Source: Desmodesmus armatus (taxonomy: Eukaryota > Chlorophyta > Chlorophyceae > Sphaeropleales > Scenedesmaceae). From it: 64,000 nucleotides of DNA. The stretch spans positions 1-64,000 of the forward strand of contig VIIQ02000004.1 in assembly GCA_007449985.2 (NCBI GenBank). The letters are read 5' to 3'. The notes below the pieces were generated by a model, which searched no databases, was not told where the DNA came from, and saw only the letters and a list, made by a program, of their open reading frames with translations. A program made the position numbers and the translations under genes. Position 1 is the stretch's first letter; each line of letters begins with the position of its first letter. Positions 9,709 to 21,800 of the stretch are shown in pieces.

Positions 9709-11881
9709 ATGCGTGCCCTGTTGTGTGCGTTGTGCTTATGTGCCCTGGTGCTGAGCAGCAGTGCAAGGCAACAGCCAGGCACTGACAAGGAGCAGCATGC
9801 TGTGACCAGCCTGGTCAAGAAGGCAGCGGTCCGCAGCAGCAGCTACAAGAACACACAGGTAGGGTGCTTGTGGGCGGGGTGCATCTGTGAAGAAAGGCTT
9901 CGATTCTGTGTGCATGGCCTGACTCTGCTGTGTCCCTCTCCTGCAGCCCCTGATTGGCATCCTCACCCAGCCCTGCTCAGACTGCCCTGGGAGGTGAGGA
10001 GCAGATGAGCAGCTAAGACACACAACTTCACATGGTTCAATTTGGGTTTACTATATGGTTGTTGCTGGGCGTTGGCTGTTGAGAAAGCTTGTCCCGGCCG
10101 TCCCACGTGACTAGCGATCTGTGCTGCCTCGCAGGTGCTACATCGCAGCTAGCTACGTCAAGTGGATAGAGGCAGCTGGAGGCAGAGTGGTGCCGATCAA
10201 GTGAGTCAAATCTGACCACGTACACAGCAACTGGTCTGCAGGCCAGCAGGGAGGGGTTGCTACTGTTGTCGGGTAGGGTTGTGTAGTGACTCCAGCTTTA
10301 TAACGTTGATTAGGCAAACCTTGATTGTTCTTATGTATGTGCAGGTTCTATGCTTCTGATCAGGAGCTGAAGCGCCTCTTCAACTCTGTCAATGGCCTGG
10401 TCTTCCCGGTGAGAGGAGGGGGGGGGGGCAAACAGAAAGAGGAAGAAGGAATGTCTTCACAGCACGTACCGGTACACCTACCCCAGTACACCACAAAAGG
10501 CTGACCCCACAGCGATCCCTTCACCATAAATGCTCCTCGCTGTCTCAACCAGCACACACTCCCAAGCACACCTGCCGGCCCGAAGCAGCAGATTCTCAGA
10601 GGGACCATCCTCAAGGCTGTCAGGAGGCCAGGCACACACATAGCCATCCTCATGTTGCACTTTTCCTTCAAACCCTACCTTGCTTGTGCACTCGGCTGCT
10701 GGCTCCTGTTGACTCTCTTCACCCTGCACTTCCTCACGCCCTGGTGCACTCGGCTGCTGCCCTCTCTGTGTGTGTCTTGTGCAGGGTGGCCTGACTTGGC
10801 TGTGGCTGGATGCCCCCTACGTTATCACAGCCCGCAAGCTTTTCAACTGGGCACTGGAGGCAAACGACAAGGGAGACCCCTTTCCTGTGAGCCTCACTTG
10901 GCTTGCCTGTTCCTCTGCTTGATGCTGCAGTCGCCTGCACGAGTGCACGATGCAGCGGTACACCTGTACATCAGCACGTGCACCATGCCGTGCATGATCA
11001 ATCTGGTGACTTTTGCGCAGCCGCTGGTGCGGCAGTTATCACAGTGTCACGCCTGGTCACCCTGCACCCCTTCTCTTCCATCTGTGGATCCCGCTTGCCG
11101 TTTTGTCTTGCACAACAGATCCATGGCACCTGCCTTGGCTTCCAGCTGTTGCACATCTTGGTGTCCAACGTGTCCCGCAATGACCTGCTCATTGAGACAG
11201 ACAGCGTGGCACACCCATCCACCCTCATCTGGTCAGGCAAGGAGAAGGACAGCATGCTGTTCAAGACCCTGCCGGTAAGCAGCAGCAGCCCATTGTTTTG
11301 TGTTTGTGTGTGTGTTGGGGGGGGGGGGGGGGGCAGTTTTTTAGAACGTCACTTCAGCAGCGGCACCACCAGCACCAGCACCACCACCGCTTTTGCAGCT
11401 GGTTTGGCAAGGAGAAGGACAGCATCATGTCCAAGACCCTTCCGGTAAGCAGCAGCAGCAGCAGCAGTGACACCAGCCTGGTGGCACAGCTTTTGTAGGA
11501 GCTGCAGCAGCTGCTGATGCTATGATATGTTTCAGAAGTTATGGTATCTGACTGTTTCAGCAGGACTGCAACAAAATCATGTTCTGTTTCAAGGAGTCAG
11601 AGCACTGACGCTTCATAACCGGCCCCACACACAAGCGACTGTGTGCTAATGGCAGTGTGCACTTTGTACATCTGATCAGGCTACATCAGGGAGACGTCAA
11701 CTCTTGTGGAGTGCATGACTTTGGACACACCAATTAGGCTGTATGTCTGCATATGTCCCGCACCATGTGTGCTGGCTGAGTTGCCTGATGTGACTGACTC
11801 AACCATGCTGCTGCTGTTGCCGCCTACCGCCACCACTGCTGCTGCTGCTGTTGCTGCTGCTGCTTCCACCCCCCACCACCA

Positions 11882-11913
<32 letters not shown>

Positions 11914-13839
11914 GTGACCTCCACGCCAAGCTTGAGGACCCCTCCCTCAACCTGGCCATCCAGAACCATGAGTACGGCATGCCCCCCACCTTCTACGACC
12001 GCTGGCCCGTCCTGAAGCAGTGGTTCAACATCCTGACCACCAGCAAGGACAGGGACGGCGTGGAGTACATATCAACAATGGAGGCAAAGAAGTACCCCTT
12101 CACAGGTGTGGTCATAGATTGTCTTGTTGTTTGGTGTTATTTCAATCTTTGCCGTGATTCGTTTTATTGCACTGTTTTGTGTCTGTTTATCTCAAGCATA
12201 TATCTCAAGCAGTTTCTTTCTGCCTCTCCGATTGACCCACCTTCAAGGTGAATTTCACCTTCCCTTTTGGTTGCTGGCCGTTCCTGCAGGCACCCAGTGG
12301 CACCCTGAGAAGCCCACCAGTGAGTTTGGCATGGTTGAGGTGCCCCACACACTCGACGCAGTGCGCGTCAGCCAGCACCTGGCCAACGTCTTCATTGACA
12401 CAGGTGGGCCATGGTGCTAGGGTTCAGGGTTTGGGTATTGTGAGTGCTTCGGGGATGAAGTCCGAAACAGGCCCGACCACCTCACTGCCATGTGAATGCC
12501 ACTTGCATATGACCCATGTGCCAAACCATGTGCCAGAGATTGCTGTTGTCACATGACGCATGTCGCTTGGGTCCGCTGCAACTCCAACTGCCTTGAAGGC
12601 AATGAGGCGGTCGTGTTGTGCTTCAAGCGGCAGGGCTGAGTGATTGTGGCCTAGTTTGACACGCAGCAGACGGAAGCTGGTGGGTCGCTAGCTCTGCAAT
12701 GCGCAATCGGGCTGATCGAGCTGCCATAGCATGTCAAATGTACAATTGTCGTGACTTTCATGCGCAACGCTGCCGACCTGCTGCGCTGTGCTGTGCTATG
12801 CTTTGTACCTGCAGCCCGCTACAGCAGCCACAAGCCTGAGAGCCCTGAGCAGGAGCTGGCGATGTTGATATACAGCACACCCCCTGTGTTCAGCGCTCGC
12901 TTTGAGACCCTGGACGAGGATAACTATGATGGACCCTACCAGGTGGGACAATGACTCAGTCATGACTCATTGGTTCAGACAACTGCAGTTCCAGCCTTTG
13001 GAGGGTTCACCCAACTGGTGACGGCCGGTGTTTTTTTGTGTGACCCGGGATGTGTGGGCAGGGGCGGGGGCTCATATGGTCTGTCCAGTCAAACTCGTCT
13101 TGTATGATGCCGTCTAGCACACGCTGTACTGTACTATGCTGTCCAACTTTGGCAGCTTGGGCACTCGGAATGGTCCGCTGGTCACACATCATACAGTATG
13201 ATGTGTATAATTCATACTTGCTGGGTGCTTCAATGCGTGTGCTCTGCAGACTTACTACTTTGACAAGAAATCCCGCCCCCCTGTGGGCCCAGAGGATGAC
13301 GAGCACGAGGTGAGCTGATGGGCTTTCTTGACCACAGGTGCAATGGTCGGCTGATCCCTGCACTCGTATTGCTGTGCAGTGCAGCAATTGCATGTGCCTG
13401 TGCTCCAGTGTACCTGAAGTATGGATGTGCGGATGCAGCACAACCGTGCTAGTGCGGGAGGATTATCTATGCTGTAGGGACCAGATGTTTGACTAATGCT
13501 TGCTGTGGCCTCTGTCCTTGATGCATCAGTACTACCAACAAGGTGCCTGGGTACAGCAGTGCTATCTTGCTGACATAGCAGGAGCGGTTGGTACGCTAGG
13601 TTCCAAAGGGCACGTCTGGCTGGGGGTCTAGCACGTGGCATGTTGACCCTGACCTGCCTGTGCTGCCTGTCACCCTCCTGTGTTTGTGGCTATTGCAGGG
13701 TGGCGGCTCCCCTGACAGTGCAGACTTTGTCAGCCACAGCAGGCAGCACCAGCAGCAGCAGCGCAGGCACTCTGATCTACCCGCCCGCAGCAGCAAGCAG
13801 TTGAAACGCAGGAGCAGCCAGCAGATTGCCACAGCCTGA
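9709..13839 (+). CDS. GGH: Gamma-glutamyl hydrolase, 11 exons
   Basis: Cleaves poly-gamma-glutamate tails from folates, usually in the vacuole or secreted. Exons: 9709-9858, 9947-9993, 10135-10200, 10345-10408, 10785-10886, 11119-11274, 11913-12105, 12290-12403, 12815-12942, 13250-13309, 13699-13839; together 406 residues. The N-terminus (LLCALCLCALVLSSSA) is a signal peptide. The class I glutamine amidotransferase-like fold shows PLIGILTQPC, the substrate strand ASYVKWIEAAGGRVVPI, the nucleophile in GTCLGFQLLHIL (Cys about 148) and the catalytic His in GTQWHPEK (His about 264). The protein is longer than the animal and plant enzymes (about 320-350), the excess being a Gln/Arg/Ser-rich C-terminal tail from exon 11. 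All junctions are canonical GT..AG and in phase. Intron 6 carries a partial copy of the end of exon 6. Confidence 0.97.
11229..11458 (+). repeat. Duplicated exon end plus splice donor inside GGH intron 6
   Basis: The last ~46 bases of exon 6 with the following donor GTAAGCAGCAGCAGC (11229-11289) recur with a few changes at 11399-11459, 170 bases downstream. The copy has its own TTTTGCAG acceptor-like end just before it. Read with that acceptor it would encode WFGKEKDSIMSKTLP in the wrong phase for the gene, so it is more likely a decayed duplicate than a regular exon. Confidence 0.85.
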
Positions 13840-15811
13840 ATGAGCTCATTGCAGCGGCTAATTTAGTCGCTTGACATTGCTGGTGGTTCAGCATGGGGCT
13901 GGTGCTTCAGGGTGGCAACCGCACCCTGATGCACTTGCAGTCTGGAGTAGGATTTGTGCGCACTGATGGCATGTTTGTGCAGCAGTGCAAGTGCTTATGC
14001 AAGCAGGGGTTGCGGCATGCCTGGATGTGTGTCTGCCCTCTGCTGTGTGTGAGTCCGGTGAAGAATTGAAGTTCGGTGCAGAATTGAGGCAGTGGTGGAA
14101 AAGTGCAGCAGCGTTCTGTATTCTTTGTTGAGTAGCGGCACGTTCAGCAACGTGACATGTAGGTGTGCATAGCACATAGTGTGACCACCATGCTGAGCCA
14201 AGTGCAACAGTCTTGTTGGCAAGAACAATCATGTTCTGCAGGCAGTGTGGTCTGCTGATTCGACGGGGTGTTCAAGGTAATTGGCTTGCTTGACCATGCT
14301 GATGACAAGGCAGCTTGGTTTGTCACGTGGAGGTTGCAGTGCGACTGAAAAGAAACGACATGTTGGGATCAGGGGATGCTCCACACACGTGCAGCAATTA
14401 GCTAGGAGTTATTGGCACTGACCCCCCCCCCCCCCCCCAAAAACAGACACACAAAGGGGAAGTGCCAGGTGGTGATGGCGTGCTCTGCTCTTCCTGAAGT
14501 GCCATGCGTCTTCTTGAAAAAAAGAGGCGGGCTGCCAAGCTGTCAGCATTGCCTTCGAGGCTCCCTGAGCACTTGCGCATGTTCCCATCCAGGTAAATGC
14601 TGCTACAATCAAAAGGTGCTGTGTTGGCAGCTCCAGTGTCGGAAACGGCAGAGCGGTCAAGCCAAAGACTGGCGCACCACATGTGCCGCGCACTGGGCAC
14701 CTCCATCGCCGTCACTGCCGCACCGTTTGACAACCTGTGTGCTGCACATGTTCTGCTGCTGTTTCTAAAGGGATCCACAGCAAGTGGGCGTCTACAGATT
14801 CACCGTTCCTTCCACAAACCCCTTCAGGAACAGGGTATTGTCACAGCACAGCTGCAGACCCTGTCCCCGATGGGCACTTACATTGCCAGGGCCAACCTGC
14901 GCGCAAGCTTGTGAGAGACGAAGCTTGTGAGACGTGGTGAAAGCGACTGAGGCCAGCTGCATATCATGACTGATTCCTGACACACCAGGGAGTAGTGGGC
15001 CAGGTGCAATGAGGAGGCAACAGGAGAGGCTGAGGCTCCTTGTGTGGGACACAGATTGCGTAGGGGAAGCCGGGGACAGGCCGGGGGGGGAGGGGGGGGG
15101 GGGCTCTTGGCTGTGGTGGGTGCCACCCATTGGGTTGGTGACACCATGACCGAGGAATATGGCTGGCCCCAGCTGCAAATGGCTCGTTTGAAAGTGCAGC
15201 TGTGCCTTCGTGCCCCTGTTGAAACCTTCATCGCCTCCAAGTTGTGGTGGGCAGGGCAGGCACTACACAACAGGCCCATATTGTCCACCACCTTCTTGCC
15301 AGTGGATGAAAGGGTGGCAGTTTGATGAGAGGTCGGGAGAAAGTACCAAGCTGAAATCATAGTAGGGTGCAGTGAACAGCACAACCAGCTACTGAGTCTG
15401 CCCACTTCACTGAGCAGGTGAACCTCAAAACCTCCAAGTGAGTGCCAGACTCGACGTGGCAGCAAGCACTATGCCATTTCCGAGCACTTGTGCGGTTTAT
15501 TTCTGTGCCACACGTAACATCGGCCTTTCGTGCACCCTTGGTAACCTTGTCTCTTCACTAAGCTGTTCTCGGGGTGTCGGGGCTCCTCATTACTGTGTGG
15601 GGCATTGAAACCATTGGGATTGTTGCCTTTGGGGCACTCGAAACGCTCTCTTCGTTGTCACAGCCAACACACAACACCAATCAACAGCACCCAGACCTCA
15701 CGCTGCACAGCACTCTCGCACGCGAGGTGCTTTGAATTCTTTGAACTACGTCTTGATTTCACGCAGTATCGCGAACCCTTAACGTGCAGGGACTCGCCAT
15801 CGGGGTAGACC
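13840..15811. other. Intergenic region with unresolved open frames
   Basis: No gene I can support. The first part should hold the 3' UTR of GGH, the last ~300 bases the leader/promoter of the CID-like gene. Between 14.49 and 14.92 kb both strands stay open. On the plus strand a short frame from the ATG at 14501 (MRLLEKKRRAAKLSALPSRL) ends at a donor before 14594, and an open stretch to 14914 contains SETAERSSQRLAHHMCRALG. On the minus strand 14.4-14.8 kb is also open. Poly-C and poly-G runs lie at about 14420 and 15080-15102. Confidence 0.3.
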
Positions 15812-18800
15812 ATGGCTTCTGCCTTCGGCCAGCCTGGGCAGCAGCAGCAGAGCCAGCCCTACATGGGCGCTCAGTTTGCCGACTACTCTCAGCAAGCGCG
15901 CTATGGGGGCATGCAGCATGCTGCTGGCTATGGGGTGTTGCCCTATGCTGCTGTGCCACCAGCAGCACAGTACCTGCCTCAGACAGGCATGCCAGGCTCT
16001 GGGGACGGGCCTTACGATGCAGATGCCCTTGCTTTATCTCAGGGCATGAACAACATGGTTCTGGGCCCCGGGCAGCAGCAGATGATGCAGCTGGGCCCAG
16101 GGCAATACTACCCTCAGCAGCCCCGCATGCCTGCAGGACCGGGCTACCCTCCCTCGGGCTACGGGTACCCCCCGCAGGCCCCTGTGAACGCCCCCATGCG
16201 TGGCCCGCCAATGCAACAGCAGCAGTACCAGCAGCCTCCTGGGCAGCAGCAGGGTATGGGCCCTCCCATGGGTATGAATGGCCATCCCATGGAGTTCAGG
16301 GGTCCCCCAGTGCAGAATGGTCGGGGTGGGCCCCGCATGGGGGGTCCCCCGGGCCCTGCTCGGGGCATGGGCCCCCAGCAGCAACAGCAGCCGATGCAGC
16401 GGGGTGGCCGGAAGAAGGTGCAGCGTGGGCTGGAGGACAATGTGAAGCGCACCGTCTACATCAGCTACATTGATCAGCAGGTGTGCAGGCGGCATGAAGG
16501 AAAGCAACTGTGCCTACGAGTAGCAGAAGCAGTCGCCGCTGGTGGTGTACATCGTTGTGCTTGGCAGTCATGCCGTTTGCACTTGCAATTACTGTGTGTG
16601 TGACACTGAGCCCTCAGAGTGCCTGCCATGTGCCATGCACAGCAGAGGGTCAGCTGACGCAGCAGGACCCTCACATCGTGCATATCCACGTACTGCATGT
16701 AATACCATACCTATTGGTCCAGCTCACCTGATTATACGATGTCGCCAGCACACAAGCTTGCAGGTTTTGTTGCTATGGCTGGCTTCCTCAACGCTGCCCC
16801 TGGTCTCATTCCGTGCGGGTGAGGAGAGCCTTTTTTGTGTGTGGACCTCACTCTTTTCTCACTTCTTTCTCATTTCTTCTGGTGTGCATCTCACTCCAGG
16901 TGACTGAGGAGAGCCTTGCAACATTCTTTGCCGACTGCGGCACTGTGATGGACTGCCGCATCTGTGGTGACCCCAACAGCGCAATGCGCTTTGCATTCAT
17001 TGAGTTCATGGAGGAGCTGGGCGCACAGGAGGTGAGCCACTATGTCACATGGTACATGTGTGGTGCTTGGGGGGCAGATGAGTGTTCCTAGGGTTGGACG
17101 CCGGGGGGGGGGGGGGCGCTCGAGTGAATGGAGGAATCGGGGGCACAGGAGGTGAGTCACATTGGGTGGTGCTTGGGGGCAGAGCAACGTGCGTAGGGTT
17201 GGAGGCCCGACCCCGGGGTTGGGGGGGCTGTGGTGATGGAGGGGTCGGACGCACATGCCGTGGGTCAACATGCGTGGTGCTTGGGGTAAAGGGGTGAGCG
17301 TGGTTTTGGAGAAGAAGGGCGCGGTTGCTGCCTCTGGTTTGTGTCGCACTAGGAGAACCAAGAGCCGCTGTGTGTCTGCCGTGTTGTCAGACCTTGAAGG
17401 TGCACAACTGATACAATACCTTTCTCCTGTATGTGCCATGTACAGGCCCTGAAGATGACAGGTGCCACTCTGGGTAAGTCCAGCCTGCGTGTGCTGCCCA
17501 GCAAGACCGCCATTGTGCCGGTCAACAAGGAGCTGATGCCACGCAGTGAGGAGGAGCTGGAGCGCTGCAGCAGGACGGTGTATGTGGCAAACATCGACAA
17601 GAAGGTGGAGCGGGAAGATGTCCGCTCATTCTTTGAGAAGCTCTGCGGTAGGTTTGGTGTTGGGGATGGCATGTGGTGGATGAGGAGCTGTGGGTTGGAA
17701 GCATGCACAGCAGTTCTAGCTTGCAGGCGGCATGTGCCTGGACACTGTCTGGGGTTGTATGCTCTGTTCGCCAGCACAAGGCGTGATAGGACAGGACCGG
17801 ACAGGACAGATCATAGACACAGTGTCGCGTTGTGGATTGTACAAGGCTGTTATGCTGAGGGTGTGCTACTGCTCGTGTTGCTGCTGTTGCCTGCAGGTCG
17901 TATCGGCAAGATCCGACTGCTTGGTGACCTGCAGCACTCCACCCGCATCGCATTCATTGAGTTCATTGATGCAGAGGCAGCTATGGCAGCACTCAACTGC
18001 AGCGGCGCACTGTTGGGTGAGTGTTGGCGGGTGCTGTCTTGGTCCTGCGGCGGCTGGTGTTGTGTGGCTGTGCCGAATGCTGACAGTCAGTAGCGGACAG
18101 CGGTTCGCCTGGCACTGTTGTGGAGCCTTGCTGCAGGATGAGACGGCTGCTTTTCTTGTCCATGAACAGTATGGCTTTAGAGCATGCTGCACATGTTGCG
18201 GGCTACAGTAGAGGCTGTCACATGGTCGCACCTGGCTGTATGCTTGGTACCCGCCCTTGCATGCACAGCACAGCTTGTTGGCCCCAACAAAGCCGCCACA
18301 TCCTAACACACACAGCTGCTCCCCACACACAATGCTATAACTAGTTATATTACCTGATGGTTGGGTGCGCTCACTGTCATTTGTTGCGTTCCTATGTCTG
18401 CAGGTGCGCTGCCGCTGCGCGTGTCTCCCTCCAAGACTCCTGTCCGTGGTGACAAGGACGATCGGGAGTCCCGCCAAAACCGCGGTGGCCGCAACAGGAA
18501 CAACGGCAACAACGGCAACCACCAGCAGCAGCAGGCGTTGCAGCAGCAGCAAATGCAGCAGCAGGAGGGCAGCGACGGGGCAAGCAGCTCTGGTTCTGGG
18601 TCAGCAGAAAAGCCTGCAGACTCCTCCGCGCAGGATGCGCATGCAGACAGCGCAAGCAGCTCTCAGAGCGGGGTTGACGGCCCTGCTGCGGCCCCTGCTG
18701 ATGCTGATGCTGTGTCAACACAGCAGGAGGCTGTGCCTGCAGACGTCAGCACAGCGCATGTACCGCAGGAGGAGCCCAGCGCAGCAGCAGCGGCAGCTGG

Positions 18801-18837
18801 GGTCACGGCTGATGCAGCTGTGCTGACAGCTCCGTAA
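15812..18837 (+). CDS. RNA-binding protein of the CID8-13 type, two RRMs, 5 exons
   Basis: Exons 15812-16480, 16900-17031, 17446-17647, 17897-18016, 18404-18837; 518 residues. Residues ~1-210 are a Gln/Pro/Gly/Met-rich low-complexity region. RRM1 starts KRTVYISYIDQQVTEE and contains CGTVMDCRICGDPNS and MRFAFIEF. RRM2 starts CSRTVYVANIDKKVEREDVR and contains GKIRLLGD and STRIAFIEF. The linkers LRVLPSKTAIVPVN and LRVSPSKTP are hallmarks of the plant CTC-interacting-domain (CID8-13) RNA-binding proteins, which bind poly(A)-binding protein through a PAM2 motif. I find no PAM2 (SxLNPxAxxF) in either tail, so that interaction may be absent. The C-terminus is Ser/Ala/Gln-rich. The TAA stop lies within CCGTAAGTG, a strong donor, so an alternative 3' end is possible. 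All junctions are canonical and in phase. Confidence 0.95.
17008..17300 (+). repeat. Tandem copies of exon 2 end plus donor in CID-like gene intron 2
   Basis: The end of exon 2 with its donor (17008-17040) is repeated at 17128-17160 with few changes, including ACAGGAGGTGAG, and more weakly at about 17236-17268. Each copy is followed by a TGGTGCTTGGGG block and a G-rich run. The unit is about 110-120 bases. Confidence 0.85.
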
Positions 18838-21800
18838 GTGCAGCAGAGGTTTTTGGACACTGCTGCAGATGCAGAAGGCGGTGCTATGCACACAGCGGAC
18901 GGGCACTGCAGAAGATGGGAATGAAGTGCAGCATTTTGCGGTCGGCGCAGCCTGGCGACTGCAGCAGTTTGTGACAGCAGCAGTCTGTCGAGTGGTGCTG
19001 AGGCTGTTTTTGGTGGCACTGTGGCAGGACCCAGACAGTGAGGGCAGAGGGATGCTGTGGTGGATGTGTAGGACTGTGATCAGCATTACTTTTGAATGTG
19101 CGGGGGTGCGGACTATTCCTGCCTGTCCTGTTTCTGCTTGACTCTCTATCATTTCTATGCTGCATAGGCGGGCGGACACATACACCGCAGAGGGTTAGCG
19201 GGGGGTGTTGTCTCAGGGGGTCTGGAGACTGCTGCCAGATTGGGGGTGTAGTGAGTGAGGAGGAGTTTCTCTCTTGGCCAGCAAGAAACGCCTAGTGCTG
19301 CTGACAGCAGCCCTCCTTGGAGTGCGGTTATTTTGCACAGCAGCTGTCCTTGCTTGGGTGTCTCATGACCTTGTGTGTCTCATGACTGACACCCGATATG
19401 GCACATGGCCTGTCGCCACGGTGTGGTTTGCATCACATGCAGCAACGGGGGGCAGCACTTTTAGCTGTCCTGCACTTGCGTGTCGTATAAATGACACACG
19501 AGGTATGGCATGTTTCCTGCAGCCGTGGTGGGTTGCACCTCATGCGGCTACTGTTGGCCTGGGTGCTGTGCTGACACTCCCCAGCATTTGCAGTTGTGTG
19601 CTTTCGATCAGTGGCTATTGGGCACAACCCTTGGTCATGGTCTTGCACAGAGTACGGTCGCGCACGTGGTGGGCACACGTCACTGCTTCCTGCTTGGTAC
19701 TGTTTGCATAGTAGCGTCTTGTGCTGAGGCTTTTTGGGGGGGGGGGGGGCGTCACACTTTTTTGTGACTGTTGCAACCGGGTGCACCTAATGACACAGCC
19801 GCAGTTTGTTGGGCGTGAAGATGGCTCCCATCTCACTATGTGCGGTGCCCGCTTGCACCTCACAAGCTGTGCCAGTGCGTGCTCCTGCATTTGTTCCGGA
19901 CGGTGCGCCTGGCATGCGGGGCATATTTTACATCGGGGTGCATCTGCTGCCGCTGCTGCACTGCCCGCATGCAGCTGTTGTTGCACCCTGCGCATCTGCT
20001 GGGATTGCAGGTGCATCCGCTTTCGCCAGTTGCACTCAACCAGTGGCGTTGCGGGTCAACAAAGATAAACAGTTTGCTTGCTGTTTACCGTTCATACTGG
20101 CGTCTATCCCTCCCTCGCTCCGCACAATGGTGGGGGGGTGCTGCCTCAGCGGTTCCCCTACGCCTGGACAGCGTTGTTTATTTGTGTGCCACCCACGCTG
20201 TGTGTTGCGCGTCTGCGCGATAGCGGTGTCACGATCGCCTCTCCTCTTGAAAGCATATGTCTTGTGAGTGGGGGCCTGCAAGTGGGGCTGGGTAGCATGT
20301 GTGGGGGCGTGTCAGTTAGGGTCTTGTGGGTTTCAAAAGGCCGCAGTCTGCCTGGTACAGGCTGCAATTTCTATTGCTTGTCGTGTCGCTGGCAGGTGTG
20401 GTTTTGTGCTTGTGGAGTGCTGGTTCATGCCGCAGGTGTGGCGGGTTGGGGTCTGTTGGGTGCACGAAAAGCCTTGCGGCCGGGACAGGTTGCGCATAGA
20501 GCCCTGCAGGCTTGTGGCCAGGTGGTATGGGTGTGTGGGCTGTTGCACGGCGACATTTTGCGGAGGGGGTGCTGGGGCGGGCTGGGCGGCTGCTGCACTA
20601 CGCACCGACATTGGGGATGAAGGCGTCTGTCTGTAACCATTTGTTCTGTGGGCATCGGTGGTTCCTTGTTTCCTTCCAGACGGCATGTGAGAGTGTGATG
20701 TTGCAAATCTTATGTCCTGGCTCTGGTTTGTCTTTGTCTGCTTGGGTATCCATAGTCCTTGCTTGCAGTAAGGTCAGATCAAAATCCTGTATCTTTGTTG
20801 CATGGCCTGTCTCACATTATCTGGCACGTACCAGTGTCACTCCGGCCACAATGAATCTTGCACAAGCAGAGGCGCAGCACCATCTTGCTGCGCGCTTCTG
20901 TCTGTGGCATTTCCTGTGACGGTTTCGCTGCGGTTCACATATGCATTTGGCAGCCAGGACACTTTCCGTGCAGTCCAGCTTGCAAGTTGCCCTCCCTAAG
21001 GCACCATGCAAATGCATTCTCATGGCGGTCACAGTGGATAGGTGCAGCTGGGTGTATCCAACTTGATGCGAAAGGCTGTTGGGCGGCCCGAGCATGTACA
21101 GCGAGCTGATGTGTAGAATTTGACGGCCACTTGATTGCCGACTTTGCACGGCACTGCACACACGTTTGCAGCATCGGATATGCTTTTATCTCAGCACGGC
21201 GTCAGGGCCAGGGGTCACAGATATGGTTCCAAGGCAAGGGGGTGCGTGTCGGGCTGCACAGGTTGTTTGCCTGTGGGGCGAGGTTCACGGTGTAGGACAG
21301 TGTGTTGATGATTATATGCACCTGCACGGCGTCGCAGGTACGGCCTGAAACCGGCTTATTTCACTTAGGCTAATCTGGATTTACTTGAGCGAAGTTCTGG
21401 AGTGCGCTCGCACAGACATGCCTGTACGCACGTGTCTCAGATGCGTAGGCAAAGCGTGAGTGCCAGTTTTGTTGGCAAGCGTCAGACGGTTGTGCCTGCG
21501 TCAAGTTAGTAGGCCAGCCGTGAGGTCATGCAACATGGTGTTGGCTATTGTGTGGGGGCAGGCGGTAGCACGCTGTGCTTGGCCGTGGTTGTCTGCCTAG
21601 GCTGGCCAGTTGGGGGATGTAACGGTTTGGTGGGGCTGTTGACATGCAGCAGTCCTACACATGGGTTCCGGCCGCGATTGGCATGGTGGCGGCATTTCCT
21701 GGCGCACATTCAGCTCTGTTGTGCGACATATCACGTGCACGGGGGTGCACCATTCACAAATGGCTGCTTTTAGTTGCGATTGGTTTTTGAGAGCCCTGCG

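Noticed and set aside
11395..11444. Extra coding exon in GGH intron 6
   Set aside because: With its own acceptor and donor it is 49-50 bases long and out of phase with exons 6 and 7, so including it would break the enzyme.
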